Source of the DNA: DASZIT01 sp963770635
Lineage (GTDB): Bacteria > Actinomycetota > Acidimicrobiia > Acidimicrobiales > RAAP-2
Reading direction: 5' to 3'
Assembly: GCA_963770635.1 (NCBI GenBank)
Contig: CAVYQI010000006.1
Location: 496,001-560,000, forward strand
DNA length: 64,000 nt
Part shown: piece by piece, positions 1-8,307 of the stretch
How positions within the stretch are numbered: position 1 is the stretch's first letter
Layout: the number at the start of each line of letters is the position of its first letter
Made by a program: the position numbers and the translations under genes
Notes under the pieces: model-generated
Databases searched by the model: none
Told to the model about the DNA's origin: nothing
The model's input: the letters and a program-made list of their open reading frames with translations, nothing else

Positions 1-43
1 CGGCGCCGCTCGCTTGATCGGCGAGTGCCGGGGGCCGGTCCAG

Positions 44-1357
44 TCAGCCGCCGGCGCCGTAGTGGGAATCGAAGATCAGCTCGCGATCACTCATCCCGAT
101 CCGGGTGCCCGGGGCGATCACCGCCGGTTTGTCGGGGTCCAGCTTGATCCACTCGGAGGAGTCCGGCCGCAGGATGCGGGTCCCGTTGGCCGAGTGGGCA
201 TCCTCGACCAGGACGTCCCATCCCTTGAGCAGGATGCGGGTGTGTACCCGTGACAGTCGCAGTTCGGGATCGTCGATCATCAACGGCCGGGCCTCCCCCG
301 ACTGCACCAGCTCGGACCCTTCGGGCTCTCGCCCGATCACATAGGCCTGGTCGAGGGCGTAGGTCGCCCCGTCGTCCAGCACCAGCACCCCGAGCGGCGG
401 CCGGGGCCCGCTCCGCAGGTCGTGGGTCTGGTGGACCATGGAGATGCCGCACAACCCGCAGAACCGCGCCTTCGGATCGTTGAAATGTCCCCGAGAGCAC
501 GAAATCCCCTGGACCACGATCTCCCCGCTCCCCGGCTCCGACTCCGGACCGGGAGTCGGCTCCGGAGTCGGCGTCCCGATGGTGGCTCTGGGCAGTGGTC
601 GGAGATCATCGGCGGGGAGCGGTTCGTCCAGGGCGATGGAGACGAACCCCGAATCGGCGCTGGCCGGTGCCGGCGCCGCCTGGACCGGGGCCGGCTCCGC
701 CGGCGTGGGTGGCGCCTCCGGCTCCGCCGGGGGCGCGTGGCGAACCGGTGCCGGCGGCATCTTCGGGGGACCCGGAGGGGCGGCCGCTTCGGGCGGGCTC
801 ACCTCGGGGGCACTCGGGACCTCGACCTCTTGGGCGGGGGGAGGACCCGAGGGCGATGATGCGCTCTCCCGCGGTGAGAGGGTGATGCCGGACCCGAGAA
901 CCACGCCTTCTCGGAGGTCGACGCGGGGATCCCCTTCGGGCGCGTTGACGCCGCTGGGCGAGAGCACCAGCCGGTCGAACGGGTCCCGGACGACCCGGTC
1001 CACCCAGGTGGCCACGTCCCGCCCCGACAGCACCACGTCGTCGTGGCCGGGTTCGGCCAGGAGGAGATCCATGGAGCCGCAGAGCATCAGGGCCAGCCCT
1101 TCCTCGGACGCGGCCGCCACCGCGAACGAGCCCACCTCGTCCGGCTCGGCGCTGGTCACCAGGCCGGCCAGTTTGCGGATGAGCTTCCGCCCCGGCAGCG
1201 GCCCATAGGCGTCGCCGGCCTCGGCCACCAGGGCCAGGAGCTCGTCGTCGAACGCGGGTGTTGAGGACGTCTCCGGTAGCACGACGACGGCCCCACCCAG
1301 GTGGGCCACCAGCCCCTCTCCGGGGTGTACCCGCAACTGCAGATCGGCAATATTCAC
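44..1357 (-). CDS. FHA-domain protein with Pro-rich linker and zinc-ribbon-like motif
   Basis: 437 residues from a GTG start preceded by GGAGGAG. The N-terminal ~135 residues form a domain I do not recognise. A Pro/Ala/Glu-rich linker of about 120 residues follows. Near residue 287 comes a CSRGHF...CGLC motif resembling a zinc ribbon. The C-terminal ~110 residues form an FHA domain with the family marks: GRE after the first strand, SRVH and NGT. FHA domains bind phosphothreonine, so this is probably a cytoplasmic reader of Ser/Thr kinase activity. It is the last gene of a four-gene minus-strand operon (antiporter, flavoprotein, small membrane protein, FHA). A kinase-like gene lies just beyond the operon at 5918. 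The phosphorylated partner is unknown. Confidence 0.85.
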   Translation of the reverse strand: MNIADLQLRVHPGEGLVAHLGGAVVVLPETSSTPAFDDELLALVAEAGDAYGPLPGRKLIRKLAGLVTSAEPDEVGSFAVAAASEEGLALMLCGSMDLLLAEPGHDDVVLSGRDVATWVDRVVRDPFDRLVLSPSGVNAPEGDPRVDLREGVVLGSGITLSPRESASSPSGPPPAQEVEVPSAPEVSPPEAAAPPGPPKMPPAPVRHAPPAEPEAPPTPAEPAPVQAAPAPASADSGFVSIALDEPLPADDLRPLPRATIGTPTPEPTPGPESEPGSGEIVVQGISCSRGHFNDPKARFCGLCGISMVHQTHDLRSGPRPPLGVLVLDDGATYALDQAYVIGREPEGSELVQSGEARPLMIDDPELRLSRVHTRILLKGWDVLVEDAHSANGTRILRPDSSEWIKLDPDKPAVIAPGTRIGMSDRELIFDSHYGAGG

Positions 1358-1383
1358 GGTGGTGTTCTCCTCCTCCGAGGCGT

Positions 1384-1815
1384 TTAGATGACGCGCCCGC
1401 CCCGGAAGCGCCAATGGATGGCCGGCACCCGCATCGGCCCGTTCAAGAACATCCACACCACCAGCCAGACGGTGGCGAAGGCGATGATGTAGGAGGCGCC
1501 GTTCGGCTTGACCAGGCTGTGGGGGAGCGCCTTGAGGAGCACCCACACGACGATTCCCTCGGGGATGGCCAGCACCAGGGTGAAGAGGGCCGGCCAGTCC
1601 TTCTCCCACCGGAATTGCTGGAGCCCGTGGTAGATCAGCTCCCAGACGATGCCGACCCCGATGACCAGGCCGAGCACCAGGAAGGTCGCTTGGTACTTCT
1701 GGCTGACCGACGCCGTCTGGGGAAGGAACGGGGAGATGATCAGCAACCACAACCCACCGACGACGACCAGGGAGAAAATCCGGGTCTGAATGCGGCCGGC
1801 CAATGTAGGAACCAT
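1384..1815 (-). CDS. Small four-helix membrane protein, unknown function
   Basis: 143 residues from ATG with GAGGAGGGG a few bases upstream. Hydrophobic stretches at about residues 14-32, 43-60, 77-96 and 107-125 predict four membrane helices with short loops and a basic C-terminus (WRFRGGRVI). I recognise no family. It lies 13 bp after the flavoprotein gene and 26 bp before the FHA gene, so it is almost certainly co-transcribed with them. It may be an accessory subunit or anchor for that module, but this rests on context only. Confidence 0.75.
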   Translation of the reverse strand: MVPTLAGRIQTRIFSLVVVGGLWLLIISPFLPQTASVSQKYQATFLVLGLVIGVGIVWELIYHGLQQFRWEKDWPALFTLVLAIPEGIVVWVLLKALPHSLVKPNGASYIIAFATVWLVVWMFLNGPMRVPAIHWRFRGGRVI

Positions 1816-1828
1816 GGGTGTCCCCTCC

Positions 1829-3445
1829 TCAGATCTTCTTGTTCCGGGCCCAGCGCAGCCACTGCCGGGTCGACCGTAGCGGACCCAGTCGCTTGGCGAA
1901 GCCCTGACTGATCAGGTCGTCGGCGATCTCCTGGCCGGCGATCTGCAAGCCGAGGAACGTGTCCACCCCCGGGAAGTAGCCACCCAGGGTGGAGGCGCCG
2001 GACGCGTACATCCGGCCGTTCTCGCTGCGGGTGCCCCGAACCTCGAAGCTTCTCTCGACGTCGAGCCGGCCGATCGGATTGCGGCCGGCTCCACCATGGT
2101 CGAGCAGGTCGGCCAGCAAACGATGTTCCTCGATGCCGGCTTCGAGCCCGGTCCCGTCGATGATGTAGTCGGCCTTGACTTCCAGCAGGCCCTCAGAAGT
2201 CTTGATCCGGGTGACGGTGCCGGTCGGCTGCCCGGGCATCACCGACTCGACCTCGCCGATCATGGTCTTGTACCAGCCTTCCTTTCGCCCCCGGGCGAGT
2301 TGCTGTATCCACAGTTTCCGGTGGGGAGTGTTGGTTCCGCCGATCGTCTTGTACAGGGCGGCCCGCTCCTCCCCCTCCAGTCGGCGCATCCGCGACTTGA
2401 ACTGGCCGCCCCAGACCGCCTTGGGGTAGTTGAACCCCTGATAGGCCCACCCGTTCCCGCCTTTGCGGCGCATGAAGGCACTGGGGCCGTGTGACCCGGT
2501 GATGTAGGTGCGGAACAGATGGATGATGTTGGTCTGGGCGCCGTGGTAGTCCCGGTCGTCGATGAGCCGTTGGAGGATGCGGGAGGCCACGATGCCGCCC
2601 CCCCGCAGCACCACCGTCCCTTGCCGGTGCCGGAGCTCCTGGTAGACGTTCTCGTGCGGTTCGTAGGCGTTGATGACGTGTTGATAGTCGTTGTACTGCG
2701 TCCGGTATGCCTGGAGGTCGGGGAGGAACTTCAATCCCGGATAGCCCACCGCGACGTGCACGAATCGACTGCGGTAGGCGATCCGCTTGGTCGGCGAGGT
2801 GCCGGCCGGAGGGGTGAGGATGGTGAAGTAACCACCACCGGCGCGGCGGCGCACCATGCGAACCAGACCGGTGTCCACCATCTGGTCGTAGCCGATCCGA
2901 TCCGACTCCCGGCGCAACATGGTGAAGACTTGGCCGGCCTTGGGGGTGTAGTAGTCGGTGAAGATGGGCTCGGTGAGCACCTGGAAGAGCGGGGCGATGA
3001 AATCACTTACGCTCTTGGCCCGGAAGGCCTCGGCGAACGCATAGGAGGGGAACCCCCAGATGCAGTCCGGGCGGGAGGCCGAGTCCGACCGCAATCGCTC
3101 CCCGGCGGGAATCTGCGACACCTGGGTGAGGTACTCGTAGGTCTGCCAGGGATAGTCGAGTTGGGTGAGCACCTTCATGCGTTCGGGGGCCACGCCGCAG
3201 ATGCGGAGGTAGTCGACGGTGACGAACGAGCCGATGCCGCCGCCCACGGATACGTACTCCACGTCTCGGATAGGGATACCAGCCGCCGATACCATCTGAT
3301 CGGTCCAAATGTCGGTGGCGATGAGCTCGTCGGTGAGATCGCCACGACCGGACGGCTCCACCGCATCAGGTTCGGCGACGGTGGTGCCGACCTGTCCGGG
3401 TACCGCGATCGTCTCCCGCGCCTTCATGCTGCCCTCGCTGCTCAT
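1829..3445 (-). CDS. FAD/NAD(P)-binding oxidoreductase-like flavoprotein
   Basis: 538 residues. A Rossmann motif GGGIGS lies near residue 68, after a ~60-residue N-terminal extension. A second dinucleotide-binding motif, GGGIVAS, lies near residue 286, followed by a DYIIDGTG strand-turn and a C-terminal ASGASTLGG...GLQIAGQEIADDL segment typical of FAD domains that close over the flavin. Two nucleotide sites suggest a two-dinucleotide-binding flavoprotein. The substrate cannot be read from sequence. The start ATG overlaps the stop of the upstream antiporter gene (ATGA), which implies translational coupling. Pairing with a Kef-type antiporter and an FHA protein suggests redox-linked or phosphorylation-linked control of ion transport, which is inference. 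Confidence 0.75.
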   Translation of the reverse strand: MSSEGSMKARETIAVPGQVGTTVAEPDAVEPSGRGDLTDELIATDIWTDQMVSAAGIPIRDVEYVSVGGGIGSFVTVDYLRICGVAPERMKVLTQLDYPWQTYEYLTQVSQIPAGERLRSDSASRPDCIWGFPSYAFAEAFRAKSVSDFIAPLFQVLTEPIFTDYYTPKAGQVFTMLRRESDRIGYDQMVDTGLVRMVRRRAGGGYFTILTPPAGTSPTKRIAYRSRFVHVAVGYPGLKFLPDLQAYRTQYNDYQHVINAYEPHENVYQELRHRQGTVVLRGGGIVASRILQRLIDDRDYHGAQTNIIHLFRTYITGSHGPSAFMRRKGGNGWAYQGFNYPKAVWGGQFKSRMRRLEGEERAALYKTIGGTNTPHRKLWIQQLARGRKEGWYKTMIGEVESVMPGQPTGTVTRIKTSEGLLEVKADYIIDGTGLEAGIEEHRLLADLLDHGGAGRNPIGRLDVERSFEVRGTRSENGRMYASGASTLGGYFPGVDTFLGLQIAGQEIADDLISQGFAKRLGPLRSTRQWLRWARNKKI

Positions 3446-5686
3446 GTTCCCCCTTCCGTGGGTTCAGGCAATCCCGTGGTTTCGGCGATGACACCCGATG
3501 GCATCGGGCCGGCGACTTCGTCTCCGCCGTTCCCGGCAGTCTTGCCCAAACTGGCGTGCTTTGCCTGGAGACGGGACAACTGGTGGGTGAGGCCCTCGTC
3601 GCTCTCGCCCCGGCCGGCTTGGACCAACAGAACCGGGCCCCCGGTGGTCTCCGCCAGGTCGCGGGTCGCGGCTCCGAGGTCGCCGGTCTCCGCCCGCAGC
3701 CAGGACGCGCTCGGCGAAGGTCAGCACCGGTCCTCCGCTCGAATCCGGCGATCCGGACTCGCCACCGTCTTGTATCTCGGCGCTCAGTCCCCCCTCAGTC
3801 AGGGTGCGGGCCAGGTGCTCCAGTCGGCGGCCCTGGCGGCGATCGTTGGTCGCCAAAACGAGTTTCCCGCCGATCCCGTCGGCGACCCGAATGGCGAACT
3901 CCAAGGCCACGTCGCCGTCGACCCCCGGACCCATCCGTACCGCCACGACCTGGCCGTGTCGGACTCCGACTCCCTCCGGGTTGCTCCACAGCGCCACAGT
4001 GGTGGTGGACTCACGGGCCAGGCGATCCGCGGCAGTCGGGGAGGCCCGGGACTGGAGGTCGGCCGGCACCAACAGTACATCGCTGCCGATGGCTTCGGCC
4101 TGGGTGAGCAGCGACTGCACCCGGTCTCCGGTCGCCTGAGACCGCACCACCGCCGGCACGCCGTCGGACTGGAGGCGCTTGGCCAACGACTGCATCTCGG
4201 CGAGGCCCGAGGCGACCTGGGCGAAGTCGAGCGTGAGCCCGCTCGCCACTTCGAGGGGCCGGCCGGACTCGATGAAGCGGCTCAACACCAGTTCGGCCGG
4301 CGACTCGTCGGCGAGGAGGGCCGCTCCGACGTCGATGAGGCCGTTGTCGGAACCCGGCTCGTCGATGGCGACCACCACCCGGTAGGCGTCGACCAGGCCG
4401 AGACTGGCTCGTTCGGCGTCGATGATCTCCCGCTCGAGCACGTCGGAGGGGTAGACCAATTTGAGGAGCGGCCCGGTCAGGATGGTGGTGACGATGGCCA
4501 TGAGCACCAGGATGGTGAACAGCGACTGATCGAGGACGCCAAGGCTGACGCCCACGGTCAGAATGACCAGTTCGGTGAGCCCCCGATTGTTCATGAGGAC
4601 GCCGAGGGCGCGGGCCTTCCGCCCGTTCAGCCCCTGGAGGCGGGCGGCGCCGGCGGCGCCGACGAACTTGCCGGTGATCGCCACCACCAGCACCGCCAAC
4701 AACACCAGTACTCCGTCAGGGCCGAGCTTGGTGACGTTGACTCCCAATCCGGTCACCACGAAGAAGACCGGCAGCAACAGCAACACGCTGACCTGCTCGA
4801 GGCGCTCGAGGATCTCCCGGAACATCGGCGCGGTGTCTTCGCGGGTCATGGCCACCCCGAAGAGGAAGGCACCGAAGATGACGTGGAGGCCGATCCACCC
4901 GGTGACGAACGCCGAACCCAGGAATCCGGCGACCACGATGGCCAGGATGTTGGGCGTCAGCCGGCCGGCGCGCCGGTAGGCGGCCGCCAGCTGGCGCAGC
5001 AGGGGCCTGACCAGAAGGAACATCACCAGGACGAAGGCGATCGCCTCCCCCAGCAGCTTCGGCGCCTGGCCGGCGCCACCGGAGCTGGCCACCGCCACCA
5101 CCACCGCCAGGGTCGACCAGGCCAGAACGTCATCCACCGAGGCGCAGGCCAACGCGATCGCCCCGATCTCGATGCGCTGCATGCCCCGTTCGCTCAACAT
5201 CCGGGCCAGCACCGGAAACGCGGTGATGGACATCGACACCCCGATAAAGAGTGCGAACGGCCAGAATGACACGACCTTTCCGGCCACATGTTGGTGTTGG
5301 TGGTAGATGATCCGGGCGAGGATGATACCGAGACCGAAGGGGAGGACGACAGAGCAGACGGAGATGACCGATGCGATTCGCTCGCGACCGCGAACCAGGG
5401 TCAGGTCCAGCTCGAGCCCCACGATGAACATGAAGATGACCAGCCCGATCTGGGCCACCACGTTCAGGTACGGCCGAACGACGAGGGGGAAGAGCCCCAG
5501 GGAGGGATCCCCCGGAATTTGCCCGAGCAGGCTGGGGCCCAGCACCACCCCGGCCACGATCTCGCCGACCACGGCCGGTTGGCCGACCCGACGAGCCAGG
5601 ATCCCCATGCCGCGGGCCGCCAGCACGATGACTGCGACATCCAGCAACACCACCGCCACGAGCTCGTCCGGGGTTGTCGGGTGCAC
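3442..5686 (-). CDS. Kef-type (CPA2) cation/proton antiporter, apparent frameshift near C-terminus
   Basis: An integral membrane antiporter with about 12 hydrophobic segments over the first ~400 residues, including the family stretches GEIVAGVVLGPSLLG, SMSITAFPVLARML and NNRGLTELVIL. A cytoplasmic domain with two USP-like halves follows. The GTG start at 5686 has AAGGTGG five bases upstream. The frame that opens the gene runs into an Arg/Pro-rich tail after about 3710. A one-base shift there restores sensible sequence (LRAETGDLGAATRDLAE...) and a stop whose TGA overlaps the ATG of the flavoprotein gene. I take that overlap as the true end; the span is one base longer than a multiple of three, consistent with one extra base. 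The ion is unproved, with K+ or Na+ both possible. Confidence 0.8.
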
Positions 5687-5917
5687 GCAGTCCACCTTGC
5701 TATTTGGAAACTTGGACGGCAAGATATTCCATCGGCGGCCAAAAAGAAAGCGGTCGGCGCAGGGCTTGGACGTTGGGGGGAACAATGGTGCTGTCGATCG
5801 GTCGTCATTTCCCCGGTGTGGCCCCCTGGCGGCCGCCGCCTCGAGTTGGCCGGAAACCGAGCGCCCTTACGCCAGTCGGCGCTCGGTCAGGCGATATCTC
5901 TCTTCCGAAGGGACGGC

Positions 5918-6712
5918 ATGGACGAGATTGCTGACTATCGATTGACCGAGTCGCTGGGCGAGGGAAACCATGGACAGTTCTTTCTGGCCGCTCCGCCATC
6001 GCGGTTGGGGGAGGACTCGGAGTATGTTGCCGTCAAGGTGCTGGCGGCACCCAGCACCGATGACGCGCTGCGACGTATCAGCCGGGAGCTCCGGGCCTTC
6101 GCCAGTGCGCCGTCGCCGTTCCTGGTCCGCCTGCTCGACGCCGGACAGGACGGCGAGCGGTTCTACTACGCCATGGAGTACTTCCCGCTGGGGTCGCTGG
6201 GCAATCCGTCCCGCCCGCTCTCCCGCCCCGAGACATTGCGAGCCGTCGGTCACGCCTCCCGGGCCGCCGATGCCCTTCACGAGGTGGGCATCGTGCACCG
6301 TGGGATCAAGCCGATGAACATTCTCCTCACCGAGGACGGGGCCAAGCTCTCGGACCTCGGACTCGCCCAGCTGCTGGCCCCCGGCCAGCAGGTCACCTCG
6401 ATGGGCCCGGTCGGCTCGGTCGAGTACATGGATCCCGGCCTGCTCCAGGGTCGGCCCGGGTCCCGGGCGTCCGACATATGGTCCCTCGGGGTCACGCTCC
6501 ACTGGGCACTGAGCGGCGAGAGCGTCTACGGGGAGCTGTCCAGCAGCGATCCGTTGTTGATCATCCGCAAGGTACTCACCACCAGCCCGGTGATCAGTGA
6601 GCGGCTCAGCCCCGAGGACCGGGACGTGGTAAGCGCCTGCCTCGATCCGGAGCCGGAGAAGCGCCCGGCCACCGCGGCCGAGCTCGCCGACCGGATCGAT
6701 TCCCTGGGTTAG
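5918..6712 (+). CDS. Ser/Thr protein kinase homologue lacking the HRD aspartate (probable pseudokinase)
   Basis: 264 residues, essentially one kinase domain with no membrane helix. The glycine loop GEGNHG (14-19) and ATP lysine VAVK (K40) are present. The catalytic loop reads HRGIKPMN (127-134) instead of HRDxKPxN, and the DFG motif is DLG (146-148). The Gly codon is GGG, two substitutions from an Asp codon, so one base-calling error does not explain it. The domain ends normally (DIWSLGVTLHWALSG, then KRPATAAELADRI). It may bind ATP and act as a scaffold, or phosphorylate weakly. It is transcribed away from the FHA, flavoprotein and antiporter operon. ATG start preceded by GAAGGGA. Confidence 0.85.
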   Translation: MDEIADYRLTESLGEGNHGQFFLAAPPSRLGEDSEYVAVKVLAAPSTDDALRRISRELRAFASAPSPFLVRLLDAGQDGERFYYAMEYFPLGSLGNPSRPLSRPETLRAVGHASRAADALHEVGIVHRGIKPMNILLTEDGAKLSDLGLAQLLAPGQQVTSMGPVGSVEYMDPGLLQGRPGSRASDIWSLGVTLHWALSGESVYGELSSSDPLLIIRKVLTTSPVISERLSPEDRDVVSACLDPEPEKRPATAAELADRIDSLG

Positions 6713-6750
6713 ACCGAGTCCGGCCGAGCGCCGCCCCTGAGCGACCACGC

Positions 6751-6784
6751 GCCAACTGACCCGAAATGACCGCGGCCAGTTGGC
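6751..6784. terminator. Possible stem-loop between convergent genes
   Basis: A perfect 8-bp inverted repeat, GCCAACTG and CAGTTGGC, encloses 18 bases between the convergent kinase-like gene and the repeat-protein gene. There is no U-tract, so it may be a weak bidirectional terminator or an mRNA end-stabilising hairpin. Confidence 0.3.
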
Positions 6785-6795
6785 ACCCGGCCCGC

Positions 6796-8019
6796 TCAGA
6801 AGAGGGTGGTCATCCCAACGATCGGCTGGTTCAGCTTCTGGGCTCCGGTCGATCCCATGAACGGGGCGTCACCAAAGCTGAAGACGCCGCCGTCGGAGGC
6901 GACCAGCCAGTAGCCCTGCCCGTCGGGGGTCGACGCCATCCCGACGATCGGCTTGTTCAGCTTCTGGGCTCCGGTCGATCCGAAGAAGGAAGCGTCACCG
7001 AAGCTAAAGATGCCGCCGTCGGCCGCCACCAACCAGTAGCCCTGTCCGTCGGGGGTCGAGGCCATGGCCACGATCGGCTGGTTGAGGTGCTGGGCCCCGG
7101 TGGATCCGAAGTAGCCGGCATCCCCAAAGGCGAAGATCCCCCCGTCGGAGGCGACCAGCCAGTAGCCACCGCCGTCGGGGGTGGACACCATCCCCACGAT
7201 GGGATTGTTCAGCTTCTGGCCGCCGGTGGAGCCGAAGAACTGGGCATTCCCGAAGCTGAAGATGCCCCCGTCGGAGGCGACCAGCCAATAGCCACCGCCC
7301 CCGGAGCTGAAGTCCATGCCCACGACCGGCTTGTTCAGGGTCATCGCCCCGGTGGAGCCGAAGAACCCGGCGTCCCCGAAGCTGAAGATGCCCCCGTCGG
7401 AAGCGACCAGCCAGTAGCCCTGACCGTCAGGGGTCGACGCCATGCCGACGATCGGACGGTTCAGTTTCTGGGCCCCGGTGGAGCCGAAGAACTGGGAGCC
7501 CCCGAAGGCGAAGATGCCCCCGTCCGAGGCGACCAGCCAGTAGCCGTTGCCGCTCGCCGGTGGGTTCGGCGGAGTCGGGCCGGCGGTGTACGTGAACTGG
7601 TCACGGGGGGAGAGCACGCTGGTGCCGCCGATGCCCTTGACCGTCACCGCTACCGTGCCGGTCCCCGGCGGGGAGGTGGCCGTGCAGGAGTTCGAGCTGC
7701 AGGTCACGTTGGTGGCCGGTTGGCCACCAAAGTCGACCTCGGTGGCCCCGGCGAAGCCGGTCCCGGTGATGGTGACGACCGTCCCCCCACTCGAGGGCCC
7801 GCCATTCGGGTTGACCGAGGAGACCGAGGGCAGGACTCTGGGGGCCCTGCCCGTCGCACTTGCCAGACCGGCGATCCCGAGAACCAATCCAGCCGACAAT
7901 GCCAACGCCACCAGTGGAGAGCCCAGCCACACTTTTGTTCCCGTTGGTCGTACGCTCACGATGGCATCGCCTGCTCGCAGGAATCTTCGGACATCCCGAT
8001 TCCATTTGGAATTCTGCAT
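6796..8019 (-). CDS. Secreted IPT/TIG protein with six YWLVASDGG repeats (paralogue 1, intact)
   Basis: 407 residues. An N-terminal signal or anchor helix (residues ~29-55, basic then hydrophobic, ending LASATG) is followed by one IPT/TIG Ig-like domain that begins PSVSSVNPNGGPSSGG and ends DQFTYT. After a Pro/Asn linker come six 42-residue repeats of the pattern GYWLVASDGGIFSFGDAxFFGSTG, the sixth cut short at VGMTTLF. Six equal repeats could form a closed six-bladed beta-propeller, which is inference. It is probably a cell-surface or secreted binding protein; no catalytic motif is visible. ATG start with AGGAG upstream. It is the most downstream of three tandem paralogues and the only one of the three without a frameshift. 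Confidence 0.85.
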   Translation of the reverse strand: MQNSKWNRDVRRFLRAGDAIVSVRPTGTKVWLGSPLVALALSAGLVLGIAGLASATGRAPRVLPSVSSVNPNGGPSSGGTVVTITGTGFAGATEVDFGGQPATNVTCSSNSCTATSPPGTGTVAVTVKGIGGTSVLSPRDQFTYTAGPTPPNPPASGNGYWLVASDGGIFAFGGSQFFGSTGAQKLNRPIVGMASTPDGQGYWLVASDGGIFSFGDAGFFGSTGAMTLNKPVVGMDFSSGGGGYWLVASDGGIFSFGNAQFFGSTGGQKLNNPIVGMVSTPDGGGYWLVASDGGIFAFGDAGYFGSTGAQHLNQPIVAMASTPDGQGYWLVAADGGIFSFGDASFFGSTGAQKLNKPIVGMASTPDGQGYWLVASDGGVFSFGDAPFMGSTGAQKLNQPIVGMTTLF

Positions 8020-8307
8020 GATGCTTGCGCTCCTATCGACTGATTGGGACGCACACGAAGGCGTCCGTGACCCGAGCGGTGCCCTCGCCTTTCAGGCGAC
8101 TGCAACGAGATGGTAGTGCGGAAGGTCGGACAGAACCCGGAATACGGGCGAATCGAGGGTTGACCGCTTAGAACACTCCGGGTGTTCCGGTGCGTTGCCT
8201 CATTTGTCTCGGCCACCCCGCATCCAAGCTCATAGCTGGATTCAACCAATACCACCGGATCGCGCCGTAATCCCTGATCTCCCTCGGGCCCCTGTCAGTC
8301 GGCCCGC

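Noticed and set aside
2519..5269. Long plus-strand open frame of 916 codons
   Set aside because: It is the complement of the flavoprotein and antiporter genes, His/Gln/Asp/Gly-rich, with no domain. High GC creates such mirror frames.
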